The position numbers and the translations under genes were made by a program. From Incurvaria masculella (taxonomy: Eukaryota; Arthropoda; Insecta; Lepidoptera; Incurvariidae), in NCBI GenBank assembly GCA_946894095.1, contig OX335655.1, forward strand, positions 2,046,001 to 2,110,000: a stretch of DNA of 64,000 nt, read 5' to 3'. The stretch's first letter is position 1. Each line of letters opens with the position of its first letter. Shown here piece by piece: positions 46,470 to 57,410 of this stretch. The notes beneath the pieces were generated by a model, which had not been told where the DNA came from, searched no databases, and was given only the letters and a program-made list of their open reading frames with translations.

Positions 46470-46566
46470 TAGGATTCCGTTCCCAAAGGGCACCAACGGA
46501 ACCCTATTATTAAGCTTCCGCTGTCCGTCCGTCCGTCCGTCCGTCTGTCACAGCACTCTATCTCAC
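46470..46566 (-). repeat. Family A repeat, end fragment
   Basis: Minus-strand terminal part: AGGATTCCGTTCCCAAAGGG, then CGCTGTCCGTCCGTCCGTCC and TCTGTCACAGC. The rest of the element is missing. Confidence 0.7.
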
Positions 46567-47074
46567 GTGATTTCATTGTATCAATTATCGTACGTATCAA
46601 CCGTGAACTCATGAATCCAGATAGTTACCGGTCTACCTTTCGTCAGAAATGAGATTTCTCAATGGTTTCATTTCTGTTAATGCTCGTTCATTGTATTGTA
46701 TTGTATTGTATATGTATGTATATCTTCTTTCCACTTTGTATGTGAAGTTGAGCAGGAGGGCTCGCCCACCTTGAGTCAAAAGTTACGCCACCACTAAAAA
46801 GCAAAAAATAAAATATTTTTAAATAAAAAAAGGACCGCCTTCAAAAAAACCGGAACTAAAAAGCAAAAAATAATTGGTTGCTTTTAATTAATATACGAAA
46901 AGCTATTTTAATTCTAACTAATTATGTACAATTTCTTAATTTTTAATCATCTTTTGAAGTCGGTGCCTTGGGTAGAGTTAGACTTCGCACGCTGCTGACC
47001 GAACAGACACTATTTCAGCCGAACACACCCGAAGTGCGTTGGTTTACGTGTGGCGCGCCACACGTAACATGACA

Positions 47075-47352
47075 GCCACATCTTAGCGTAAGAGGAACTG
47101 AATTCTATTTAGCCAATCCTAATTCCCGGGTAGTTAAATGTGCGTGTACGTACGTACGTGTACTAAGTTTCATCTAATTCGGATAATCCTTTAAGAGTTA
47201 TGGAGGAACATACATACATACATACATACATACAGAACTGATTTCTAAAAATCGTCAATTAAGTTTTACTTTCATGCATAAAGTCTACAAACGAAGTATC
47301 TTAGAAAACAAAACAACTTACTCCATGAACACCCCTTACAGATTTATTATTA
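47075..47352 (+). repeat. LINE-tail-like repeat with CATA microsatellite (copy 2)
   Basis: Same order of blocks as 30640-30915, with a longer ACAT run at 47208-47233 and a GTAC run near 47150. Confidence 0.65.
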
Positions 47353-47394
47353 GTAGTTATAGATGTGAGGATTCGAGTGACTCACGCCCGTTGT

Positions 47395-47511
47395 CACGAT
47401 CCTCCAGCTACAAAATCCCAAAGTTACTTTTCGGTTACACCATACAAATATGCCATGTAACCGAAAGTTACTTATCGGACTTCAGGTAACTGGCGGTGGT
47501 GAAAACAGGGG
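47395..47511. repeat. Palindromic MITE (copy 3)
   Basis: CGCCCGTTGTCACGATCCTC ... CTGGCGGTGGTGAAAACAGG GG, the same family as 13178-13304. The TAA flanks are not preserved on either side here. Confidence 0.68.
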
Positions 47512-47862
47512 ATAAACAATTAGACCAATCTATTGGCCGAAATAGCAAAAAAATGCTACTATCATGCATTCGATAGATAACTACTGCTCCACAAGGCGTA
47601 GATACGGTGTTGCGTGGAGTTTTGTCCGCATCTGTAGAACGCGGTTCAGTTAAGTACTGCTTGGCTCCTTGGCCTCGATACAACGGCGTGCCGCGTCTCC
47701 CTATCCCAAAATTAACAGACCCTCTAACTCCTTAGGGTCTCTTTTTGTGTTCTTTCGCTTATACCATGCAGAAAGCTCTTCGGAGCTACATGACGCCATT
47801 CCACCGCCCTCCTTCATCATTCGTTTGGTCGGCCGAGTTATTTACCCCAAGTACAACCTGCT

Positions 47863-48104
47863 GGGGGTCCATTCAGGGCAAGAGTGATTTCGGATTCGTC
47901 ACTAAATATCAACTCCCTTTTTTAAATAGTCAATGTTTTCACACTTCTTAAACATCATTAAAGTTAGGTAAAAATCTGGTCTGTCCCGTAAATACGTTGG
48001 AAGTATAAATCACGGTTCCGTTATTTAAATAATAATATATTTCCCAGCTATTTTTAGGTTAACTCACTCCCGAACTCGAACTCACCATTATTGAATGGAC
48101 CCCC
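47863..48104. repeat. MITE with GGGGGTCCATTCAG ends (copy 1)
   Basis: The ends GGGGGTCCATTCAGGGCAAG and (inverted) GGGGGTCCATTCAATAATGG bound an interior with AACGGAACCG-type pairs (CACGGTTCCGTTATTTAAAT) and CCCAGCTATTTTTAGGTTAA. A second copy in opposite orientation is at 53529-53772. Confidence 0.72.
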
Positions 48105-48108
48105 TGTA

Positions 48109-48304
48109 CCATGGTAAATTCACCCGCGGGGTGAACACCAAGTGAGTGATTCAATCTTACGCTTAGTTGCATTTAGTACCTTACTAACTGGTAAATTTCA
48201 ATCCACTTTGCCGAATAACACGTCGTTTGACAGTTATCATGGTACGAAATCTAACCAAACGTCAGTTTTAATCACTCATTAGCCCGTTCACCCATGGTAA
48301 CCCC
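48109..48304. repeat. Small palindromic element beside the MITE at 47863
   Basis: ACCATGGTAAATTCACCCGC at the left and CCCGTTCACCCATGGTAACC at the right are imperfectly inverted; CAAGTGAGTGATTCAATCTT ACG occurs near the left. A related partial copy is at about 30955-31050 (CAAGTGAGTAATTCCATCTC ACG). Confidence 0.5.
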
Positions 48305-49002
48305 CAACATTCAAACATGGCGTGAAGGACCTGGCTGAGCGGTATGCTTTTCGCGCATCTGTAAAAGATCGAAAGGTTTCCAAACCATGGAATATCTCCG
48401 GAATGGCTACAATTTCACACTGTAATGTTTTTGGAAATGAGAAATTCATGGGATGATTCTTCATCGGAATGGAGAAATTTACCACGAGGAGAACTCGTAA
48501 AAATCTGGAATTGGATCCAGAATTTCATTGAGATTTGTGAATGAGTAAATCAGCAGCTAGGTTCGGTAACAACCGGCGTAAGAATTTTTCAATAAGCAAT
48601 TAAAGCTGATTTTCGTAAGATGGTCAGAACAATTTTCGAATAAGAAAAAAAGGTCGTGTTACATGGTAGGAAACATTTTCGAATGAGCAAAAATCATAAG
48701 CTTGTGCTTAGCTTTCCCAACAAATCCGGAATGGCTATAACCGGAATATTTTTTAATAAGGGGTGTGAATGGCCATAGGAGTATGCAAGACCGATGAGGA
48801 GTATTGGCCTAAGTATTAGGAAAGGAGAAGAGGCGGGTTGTCGGAATTGGGTGGACTCGGAATGACCCTTCGCTGGTGTATATTTATGTATATTGACTTT
48901 GATAATATTACTCAGGAAATTACTGTCTCTGATGATAGTATTTTATTTTCTCATAAACATTTTCATACATAATTGCAATACCTAAAACATTAAGATTGTA
49001 GA

Positions 49003-51883
49003 TCACTCAAAATTATTTTTCAATCGTTCGAAATAGTAAGCCCTGTTTTCCTCTACGTCTCTTCTACAGACGGCGGTAAGCAAGACTGGACACTCGTAGC
49101 GCACCGTCTCCCGGTATGTGGCACCCCGCTCGTCATCACTCCCCCGCGCCGCCGCCGCAGCCTTCGTATCACGTACCTCAAACTCGCTTGCCGAATTCAC
49201 TGTAATAGAAAAAGCAGTTGGTTGCCACAAACTAACACGCCGACGGGATTGGAATAACGGCTGGGCAAAAAACTAAATATTAAACCTAAATTGGGGGGAC
49301 TTGTATTCGTAGGCATGATAACATAAATGTTTGCAAAGGCAAACAAAGAACTTCGAAAAAACGCGTGTAAGCGAAACGTGCACTGGCTAGTGAAATGGTG
49401 AACACTGCGCGGGTGTGGATACGCGGCCACGCTCCTGCGTACTGTGCAAGTGCCGTTGTTGGCGGACACGAGGTGCGCGGGCTGACAGTGCACAGGTGCG
49501 ACCACATCGCTACAAATACTCACGACACGACTATTTACTTGTACCTAGTCACCGACGAAGCAGGTGTGGTGGTTAGCGGACACCAGTTACATCTCGTCGA
49601 CGCGGCACATGGAGTAGTGCGCGAGCGTGGCGATGCGCAGGCGTGGCTACCACGTCACTAAGGGCTGCCTATACTGTACGGATACTCACGACACAAGTAC
49701 CTAGTCACCGACAAAGCAGGTGTGGTGGTTAGCAGACACGGGGGAACGGCAGAACGTCTAATATGCAGATCGTATAATGTCATATTTTAACAAAAATTTA
49801 AAACCATGCACAACGTATAATCGGCAGATTGAGCGGCTCGTAGCCTAGTGGCGCGGGGACTGGCCTAGCGTACCAGAGACCTGGGTTCAATACCGACATG
49901 CACCACTGTCTTTCTCTTTCCGAGTTCGATAAGTGCATTTTCATCAGGAATGCGAGCTGCTCCATGGTTCGGAATCCATGTTAAACTGTAGGTCCCCTTC
50001 CCCTACTAGATGGTAGGGTTTAAGCCCGCCCGGGTTGGTACCATCGCATTGGATGAAAAGATGGTCGAAGCGGCAATGAAAAATTGTCCGTGTTTTCCAT
50101 CTAGTTCAATGTAGCCGTGCTCATAAAGGGAAGGTCCTGGCATGGCACCAAATTTCTTCGGGAATGTGGTGTATTGGGCTAATATCATAACGGTAGTTGT
50201 GTGGTATTAGCCATCCATGTCAGGTCGCATAAAAAAAAAAAAAAAATATAAATTTATACGTAGTGCATGAAGAAGTTTAAAAAATAAAATTACTTATTTC
50301 TCCATGCATAACGTATAATAGTCACAACGTATAATATTATGATCTTTATTTAACAAAAAAAGAAAACCATGCATATCATATAATCTAAAAACTTTTCATA
50401 CGATAAGCGCCCTTATGTATATACTTTTAAAGCGTATACTCGCACGTGACGTTTCGACCGTATCAATTAGCGTAAGGTGGCCTTTCGAAATTGTAGCAAA
50501 TATCTATTCGTAGCAATTTCAGCCTTAAATGTATCGGTATTAGGGCGCTTTATGCAGTGCTTCTTGGCATATTAAACGTTCTGCCTGGTTTTTTTTTTTA
50601 TATTCATGTTAGGAATATTATACGTTGTGACTATTATACGTTTGCAAAGAGTTGATTTTATTTTTTAACTTTATTCATGCACAACGTATAACATTATACG
50701 TTGTGAATATTATACGATATGCATGGTTTTCATTTTTTGGAAAAAAATACTATTATACGTTGTGAATATTATACGTAGTGAATAGGACTCGCGGACACTA
50801 GTTACATCTCGTCGACGCGGCACATGGAGTAGTGCGCGAGCGTGGCGATGTGCAGGCGTGGCTACCACGTCACTAAGGGCTGCCTGTACTGAACGGATAC
50901 TCACGACACAAGTAGTCACCGTCGAAGCAGGTGCGGTGGTTGGCGGACACGAGGTACGTGTCGTCGACGCAGCGCACGGAGTAGTGCGCGAGCGTTGCGA
51001 TGCGCAGGCGCGGCTACCACATCACTAAGCGCTGCCTGCACTGAACGGATACTCACGACACAAGTAGTCACCGACGAAGCAGGTGCGGTGGTTAGCGGAC
51101 ACGAGGTAAATGTCGTCGACGCGGCGCACGGAGTAGTGCGCGAGCGTGGCGGTGCGCAGACGCGGCCACGTTGCCATGCGTTCCCAATACCGAACGGAGT
51201 AGCGCCAATGGTCGTAATTCCCGCTCTCACTCAAGATATGGAACGACTCACTGTGAACGTCATTAGAAGAATTTGTGTGTCATTAACCCCTGTTTTCACC
51301 ACCGCCAGTTACCTGAAATCCGATAAGTAACTTTCGGTTACATGGCATATTTGTATGGTGTAACCGAAAAGTAACTTTGGGATTTTGTAGCTGGAGGATG
51401 GTGGCAACCGAGGTGGCAACGGGCGTAAGTATTCGTAATGCTCTTTGCACTAAACATTTTATTGATGGCAAACAATTTGAACGCTTGCTGGGACTGATTT
51501 GCTAAATTGTGCAAATATTTGAAGTGCAACCAAAAAGCTCCTGTCAAGTCGGTTGTGGTTTTATATCAGGTTTTTAAACTAAGTACCTATGTTCTCTACG
51601 TTGTTGTATAGAACTTAGGCATACCGTACAGGTTAACTCAGACAAAGTCAGGATCGAGGGCAATCACTTACAAGTGAGGTAGCAGAAGATGCATGTTAGA
51701 GAAATCTGCAACAAAGTCCCAGACGGCGTGAGCGATGTTTCCGCCATCGCCTCCACGTAGTCGCCCTTCCGAAACGTGCTCGAGCGTTCGGGGACGGCAG
51801 AGTAGCACCATCACCAACGCCGCTAGCAACGCGCCCCATCCTCGCGCGCGCCGCCACTGCCGCTGACACGCGCCAAGTCGCAT
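49003..51883 (-). CDS. SRPBCC/START-like membrane-anchored or secreted protein (3 exons, 200 aa)
   Basis: Exons in transcript order: 51883-51672, 51250-51057, 49199-49003. Donors GTAAGT and GTGAGT, acceptors TTCACAG and TATTACAG; phases 2 and 1 match, total 201 codons. Residues 17-29 (GALLAALVMVLLC) after a basic start form a signal anchor or signal peptide. Residues 50-200 look like an SRPBCC (START/polyketide-cyclase-type) lipid-binding fold: AHAVWDFVADFSNMHLLLPH at the entry (strand then helix), alternating strands through RTATLAHYSVRRVDDIYLVS, and a closing helix ENRAYYFERLKNNFE. The fold call is inference from the pattern. Function is unknown; a lipophilic ligand would be the family expectation. 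Intron 1 carries a MITE; intron 2 carries decayed copies of exon 2, a SINE and a palindromic AT array. The start codon region is repeated upstream. Confidence 0.72.
49400..49745 (-). pseudogene. Decayed copies of exon 2 (distal set)
   Basis: Two donor-like GTGAGT sites (49523-49518 and 49689-49684, 166 apart) end partial copies of the exon 2 segment. The copy at 49660-49560 contains CTGCGCATCGCCACGCTCGC GCACTACTCC as in exon 2, but has TAA where exon 2 encodes Ile-Tyr. They lie in intron 2 and cannot code. Confidence 0.7.
49750..50790. repeat. Array of ACGTATAAT / ATTATACGT palindromic motifs
   Basis: ACAACGTATAAT, ATTATACGTTGTGA and variants (TATCATATAATC, TCGTATAATG) recur more than ten times in both orientations, mostly at 49760-49825, 50300-50395 and 50605-50785, beside CATGCA and poly-A/T tracts. 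The SINE at 49834-50246 interrupts the array. It is in intron 2 of the SRPBCC-like gene. No class can be given. Confidence 0.65.
49834..50246 (+). repeat. tRNA-type SINE, full length
   Basis: Head GGCTCGTAGCCTAGTGGCGC with A box, B box GGTTCAATACC, middle CATCAGGAATGCGAGCTGCT CCATGG, then the common body (GGTTGGTACCATCGCATTGG, TCCTGGCATGGCACC, CATCCATGTCAGGTCGCAT) and 16 A residues. Best-preserved tRNA-type copy in the window, so probably young. Confidence 0.85.
50790..51000 (-). pseudogene. Decayed copies of exon 2 (proximal set, 152-bp period)
   Basis: A second donor GTGAGT at 50904-50899 is 152 bases from the exon 2 donor (51056). Its copy is open over ATLAHYSVRCVDDTYLVSAN and HRTCFDGDYLC, but begins with TAG in place of the Trp codon before PRLR. 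A third copy (50870-50790) has TAA and loses the donor. Confidence 0.75.
51287..51425. repeat. Palindromic MITE (copy 4), intron 1 of the SRPBCC-like gene
   Basis: CCCCTGTTTTCACCACCGCC ... GTAGCTGGAGGATGGTGGCA, flanked by TAA at 51284-51286 and 51426-51428. Its left end is 37 bases from the exon 2 boundary (51250). Same family as 13178-13304. Confidence 0.75.
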
Positions 51884-52145
51884 CGTCTGCGCATAAAACC
51901 CGCATATCCTCCACTTTCACCACAGTCACCGCTACTTGCAGCATGCCGCCATTGCCGCTGAAACGTATAGAGTTGCATCGCCTGTATATACAACCCGCAT
52001 AGCGACCTTGAGTCACGAGCTTCACCGGCATTTGCAGCACGTCTCCAGTGCCGCTAAAACGCACATAATTTCATCGAATGTACACGCAACTCGCATCTCT
52101 TTAGCGTCCTCCAGTTCCAGCCACTGGCCGTTTTCCACGGCATCG
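51850..52145 (-). repeat. Tandem repeats of the start-codon region, period about 95
   Basis: On the minus strand three units align around ATG: 51883 (MRLGACQRQWRR), 51978 (MQLYTFQRQWRH) and 52074 (MKLCAF then TAG, RHWRRA), with spacings 95 and 96; a degenerate fourth ATG is at 52143. Only the unit at 51883 leads into the gene. A 73-codon frame from ATG 52275 with a hydrophobic start overlaps the array and ends at 52054. The array is probably 5' UTR or promoter DNA made by local duplication. Confidence 0.72.
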
Positions 52146-52620
52146 CATGTACCACGGCTATCTTCTCGCCATCACAACCCGCTACTATTGCTACCTCCAG
52201 TCTAACCAACTCGTAAATATCAAAGTGGATGTGAAGAGACAATGGAAGAAACGTAACCAAAAATATCCCATGCATGGAGGAATCCGGAATTAGAATGAAA
52301 TAATCAATACCCAGTACATTTTTGACTTTTATATCGAAAATAAGACACGGCCAAAGCGAGCAGCGGCATTAGAGATTGTCGATGGTGGAGCGGTTGTCCT
52401 TAATTTGTGTTTTTTTTTTTCAATTAGCCCTACTGATAAGTCACGTCAGGAGGCTATTGAAGATTCGCCTAAAATAGGATGGCGCCAGGGGAGGGCCCAG
52501 AGAAGCGAAACATCTAAGCACGTTTGGACGAGTCTATCGGCAATATTTGTGTGGCGGCCAGGCGAGACCATTTCATAACCTAAGTACTCGTCAAACTGCC
52601 GATGACGATTGACGTGATGT

Positions 52621-52891
52621 TTTTTAGGATTCCGTACCCAAAGGGTACCAAACGGAACCCTATTACTAAGCCTCCGCTGTCCGTCCATCCGTCCGTTCGT
52701 TCTTCTGTCACAGGGCTGTATCTCATGAACCGTAATGGGTAGGTTGCTGAAAATTTTACAGATTATGTATTAATTTTGCCGCTATAACAACAAATAGGCA
52801 AAATAATTAATATTAAAGGGGCCCCCTACAAAAAACGTGACTTTTTGTGTTAAATCTTGTACGATGGTACGGAACCCTACGTGTGCGGTTT
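52621..52891 (-). repeat. Family A repeat, near-full copy
   Basis: Minus-strand copy: TTAGGATTCCGTACCCAAAG, CGCTGTCCGTCCATCCGTCC, TTGCCGCTATAACAACAAAT, GATGGTACGGAACCCTACGT. It faces the next copy (52961) head to head, about 70 bases apart. Confidence 0.8.
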
Positions 52892-52960
52892 TTTTTTATT
52901 TATTCCTCAGCGGCCGAGAGCGTCCCAAAGGCTATAAGGCTTGGCAAGGCTTCTCTTCCA

Positions 52961-53138
52961 AAAACCGGCCAAGTGCGAGTCGGACTCGCACACGAAGGGT
53001 TCCATACCATCGTACAAGATTTAACAAAAAAAAACACGTTTTTTGACGGGCGGGCGGGCGGACGGACGGACGGCCGGACGGACAGCAGAGGCCAAGTAAT
53101 AGGGTTCCGTTGGCACCCTTTGGGTACGGAACCCTACA
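52961..53138 (+). repeat. Family A repeat, internally deleted
   Basis: CCGGCCAAGTGCGAGTCGGA through CACGTTTTTTGACGGGCGGG and GGACGGACGGCCGGACGG to TTTGGGTACGGAACCCTACA. The TTATAGCGGC core is missing. Confidence 0.8.
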
Positions 53139-53528
53139 AATCATGACATTCCTGAAGATTTTGGCAGCATTGATACTTTTATTTTATTTGTTGATTAATC
53201 TGTTGATTCATGTAGTTTACTATTAAAACTATTCTGTATTTAATAATACCTCCCACCTAACCAGCTTATGACACAAATATATAAATAGGTAAGTACTTTG
53301 TTCCCTACAGCATCCGGAACGATGACACGACTTGCCAAAGGAAGCAGATAGCGGTATGTACACTTGCCTACACTCTTCGCGAGTGTTCGGAAAGTATGAC
53401 TGTGATGTAGGTAGATGCTTTCATCAATGGAAACTTTGAAGACTTATCCTGCAGTGACGACGGTGATGACTTTTGGTCTTTCTAAACAACATTTATTTTA
53501 AGGGCGTGATAACACCTGATTGCATTCA

Positions 53529-53772
53529 GGGGGTCCATTCAGAGCAAGAGTGAGTTCGAGTTCGGGAGTGAGTAAACCTAAAAATAGCTGGGAAATATAT
53601 TATTATTTAAATAACGGAACCGTTATTTATACTTCCAACAGATTTACGGGACAAATCAGATTTTTACCTAACTGTAATGATGTTCTAGAAGTGTGGAAAC
53701 ATTAACTATTTAAAGAAGTGAGTTGATATTTAGTGGCGAATTCGAACTCACTCTTACTCTGAATGGACCCCC
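53529..53772. repeat. MITE with GGGGGTCCATTCAG ends (copy 2)
   Basis: GGGGGTCCATTCAGAGCAAG at the left, CTCTGAATGGACCCCC at the right; the interior CCTAAAAATAGCTGGGAAAT and ATAACGGAACCGTTATT matches 47863-48104 in reverse. Confidence 0.75.
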
Positions 53773-53841
53773 AGTTCCATAAGGGCGTAACTGAAACCAT
53801 ATTTCATTATTTTTAAAAATATCTACTCACTATTTATTTTA

Positions 53842-54071
53842 GGGCCGATTTTTCAATCCTCAGATAGTACTTATCGGACTGATAGTACAAATTCACGTTT
53901 GTCAAACGAGGGATAGTCATTGCCGGAGAATTATATATTCTATCACAATTATCTGACTACAATTTTACTAATAAACATATGGACTTACTATATCGGATAG
54001 ATAAGCAGACGCGTAAATAAATCCGTCGAATAGTTATCTAGGTGTTTATCTGAGTATTAAAAAATCAGCCC
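53842..54071. repeat. Harbinger-like MITE, intact 230 bp
   Basis: GGGCCGATTTTTCAATCCTC at the left and (inverted) GGGCTGATTTTTTAATACTC at the right, flanked by TTA (53839-53841 and 54072-54074). This is the uninterrupted version of 20697-23052. Confidence 0.78.
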
Positions 54072-55631
54072 TTAGAATTTCAATAAGATCAAAGATGATT
54101 GATGGTCTATCTATATTTGACCCCTATAGTGGTCATTATATCGGACGCACATATTCTGTGTTCTAACCAATGATTGATAAATATTTGTCCTATTTGTGAA
54201 CACAAAGCACCAGCGACTTACCACCATTTATTGTATACCATTACTCTACATATTAATATTAATAATAATAATAATAAATTATTTTATTTCAGATCCACGA
54301 TCCATATAAATTACAATAAATTAAATTAAAGTCATATGCAGCAAACATTCAGGAGGTGCGTCAAGTGTTACCGGAAGACATTTTACGACTCCAGAAAGTA
54401 TAAAAAGTACAAGTCATATCCGTGGCTACACCGGCGACTAAAGAGTTTCGTGATTTCAATATCCTTGCACTGAAACTCCCAATCGTCTTACGGTGTAGCG
54501 CATAGAAATCGTCCACGCTGTGCTCCGCAAACATACCTGAGGCGCTGCACCAGGGAGGCAGACGCAGCAGTGCTCGGAAGGCGTTGTTATATTGGACTCG
54601 AAGTGCGTTGCATGCACGCGCTGTATAATTTGTCCAAAGTTGACCGGTATACAGCGACTGCCGAAGCGAATACCGACTACTACATTTTTGGATTATCGAA
54701 ATTCGTTGTGGTTATTTTTAAATATAATTAAACGTTTTTTTACTTACGTCTTTATCCAACTGCTAAGTGTTAAAATACATGTTCGGCCATTTTGAATTCG
54801 TAGTTGGATTTTGAAATACAAACTAGTTAGACGCGTTTAACGTGATCGGCGATTTGTGAAAATAAGAGAACTAAGAGCTGCGAAGACATGGCCAAACTAA
54901 CTACGTTGGGTGAAGTTGCTGACAGAACAGAATTGCTCAAACGGGTCATAGCAGGTGGATGAATAATGGGTGGATGGATATGACCTTGAAACCAAGGTGA
55001 AATCATACCAATGGAAGAGTCTAGAATAGCCAAGGCCTAATAAAGCGCATACCCGGGCAGGATCCTAGCCAAATCGCAAAGTTTGACGAGGCACCCCCAA
55101 AAAATCTAGCTAAGTCTGACGATTACAAATTAAGTTATTACAATATATGATTCCTTGTCTAGCGATCAGCCTATTTTCGTTGATGAATGTTTCCTTTTTT
55201 CACACAAATTAAATTATTAAAAATAAACTTAAGAACTTTTTTGACTCATCTTCCCATACAAACGGGGAAAGAAGATGACGCCCATATTTCTTGTCAGAGA
55301 TCCCAAGTTTTGCTCAAAATAGCTTTCTTTGATAAAACTAGATGTCCGATGAATGTTTGCTCAAGAAACCTGCCTTTGTATTGGTTATACGACTATGCTC
55401 ATTAAATTAGATTTCTGGACATTTCGGTTTAGTCGCCTGACCTTTGAGAGCTTTTTCTACGTGTACAGTTTTTGCTGTAGCCATAGAATACAACGGTTTT
55501 AATGTACATCATATCGTAAATATCAGAGCATGTGCCTTCTTTTGGCCGAATCATCATATAAGCAGCGTAAATATCAGAGCATGTGCCTTCTTTTGGCCGA
55601 ATCTCTATTCGAACCACCACCTAAAACGTTT
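54072..55631. other. Intergenic, no gene seen
   Basis: AT-rich DNA with an AAT run near 54255-54285, a fragment of the TTAA MITE at 55240-55350 (CATACAAACGGGGAAAGAAG ATGACGCCC) and a short direct repeat of GTAAATATCAGAGCATGTGC CTTCTTTTGGCCGAATC at 55514 and 55566. Confidence 0.5.
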
Positions 55632-56010
55632 TTTTTTTATGTGACTGGACATGGATGGCTAATACCACACTTTCTGTCATGGTATTAGCCCAACACACCA
55701 CATGGGAACTAGGTGCCATGCCAGGACCTTCCTTATATTGCACGGCTACATTGAACTGGACGGAAAACACGGATAATTTTCATTGCCGCTTCGACCATCG
55801 TTCATCCAATGCGATGGTACCAACCCGGGCGGGATTTACCCTACTACCTAGTAAGTAAGGAAGGGGCTACAGTTTAACGTGGAATCCGAACCACGGCCAG
55901 CCTCTCTCAACGGTCGAATGGTCACCCATCCAAGACTAGACCGGACCCAGCGTTGCTTAACTTCGGAGGGCGATCGCCGAAGTGTCGCGCCACTGGCCCA
56001 TTGAAGCCCA
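55632..56010 (-). repeat. 5S-rRNA-derived SINE, full copy
   Basis: Poly-T at 55629-55638, then the common body on the minus strand (GACATGGATGGCTAATACCA, CTAGGTGCCATGCCAGGACC, CGCTTCGACCATCGTTCATC) and the 5S-like head (CACCCATCCAAGACTAGACC, GGACCCAGCGTTGCTTAACT, TCGGAG) at 55920-55990. Confidence 0.85.
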
Positions 56011-56320
56011 GCGTCGATTCAAGACCTAAAAGATGGAATTCATGAGGCTATCGAGGACATAGGGCAGCCACTTTGCGATTTGGTTATGGAACATTTCATG
56101 AAAAGGATATGGTCCTGTAAGCTTGGTCGTGGTGGTCATTTGCCTGTTGTTATTTTCCACTATTAACGGCATACCTTCTTCTTTATAATGAAATAAAAAT
56201 CCGATCATTTATTTTAAAAAATTGCATTTTTCTTTGTATATCAAAATAACACCTCTTATTGGAAAACCCTATATAAGTAAATATACGTTTTCGTACTAAG
56301 CACGTACATCGCTTCTTCCA

Positions 56321-56691
56321 AGGAATGTGATATGTTGAATGTTGACATTCATTTGAATGTCAACATTCAATTGAATGTTCAATCTTTGCAGTCAATATCC
56401 GTAACTCAGGTAAAGCGTTAAATCAATGTATGTAGTTAGGTATAATCTTATTTGGAGATATTGATTACGGCAGGAGGGACTATATGTAGGAGCATTCTAA
56501 ATTTTGGTTATGCAGCAGATGTCGAAATTGGTAAACTCAATACCCGCGAATGGTATGTTTTGCTGTTTCCGGTCCAGGCTTGCAGCATATTAGTAAAGTA
56601 GTTCTTTTTACAGGGTTCTACCTTTAATTAATGTGTCCTTGCTTCGCGGTCGATTATGCATACATACATATAACATTCCTTGTGAAAAAAC
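56321..56691 (-). repeat. Dispersed element with GGAATGTGATAT ends (copy 2)
   Basis: Minus-strand copy of the element at 28747-29058. The left end carries an extra palindrome (GAATGTTGACATTCATTTGA ATGTCAACATTC) near 56340. Ends GGAATGTGATAT and (inverted) GGAATGTTATATG. Confidence 0.65.
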
Positions 56692-57138
56692 AAAAAACAG
56701 TCGCATAAATTGTTTGGCGAGTGCATGGTACAGGCAAGCGGCATCCCGAAGGCAATTAGCGCGAGAGTATTCGATTATTTACTGGTTAAACATTTTCAGT
56801 CAAATTTGAAGCACCATAGCTCGGAAACTATAACTCGTATCTAGATGAATTTTGGTATTTATTTGTAGGTAATGTATTAACAAATAATTGAGTAATTGAT
56901 CATTTTGTCCTAACTTTTATCGTTTTCCTGAAAATTTAGAAAATCTGTACAACGGGACACTTTTCGAGGGGGGGAGGGGTGAAGCCGGATGCGGGGGGTG
57001 GGGGGGGCGGCAGAGTTGTGTATTATAATGTACTCACATATAGGTATAACCCAGCAGCAGTAAAACTAAATAATACATTTTGCCGTTTTGTCCATACGTT
57101 GAAATCTATAATGAATAGATTACTAGCGCACATTCTTA

Positions 57139-57297
57139 GGGCCGAGTGCACGAAAGGACCAACAATCAAAATCAACGTCAACGTACAATCAAACACGTCA
57201 CTTTGTATGGACAGTATAGAAGGAACTCCATGCGGTTCACTAAAAGTGACGTGTTTGAACATTGATTAACTCGGCCGTCTCTTCGTGCAATCGGCGG
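57139..57297. repeat. MITE with TTA flanks, GGGCCGAGTGCACG ends (copy 2)
   Basis: GGGCCGAGTGCACGAAAGGA at the left and CTCTTCGTGCAATCGGCGG at the right, TTA on both sides (57136-57138 and 57298-57300). The interior matches 26048-26222. Confidence 0.68.
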
Positions 57298-57410
57298 TTA
57301 GTCTATGACCTAGGCAGATCGAAGAGTAGATTCAAAATATACCACCAGAGGCGCTAATCGATAAAAGCGAGTTCACGTTCGAGTTCCATGTTCGTAATTA
57401 TTTACTAGCG

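Noticed and set aside
47669..47951. Frames of about 70 codons at 47.7-47.9 kb
   Set aside because: They overlap the GGGGGTCC MITE boundary; no support beyond length.
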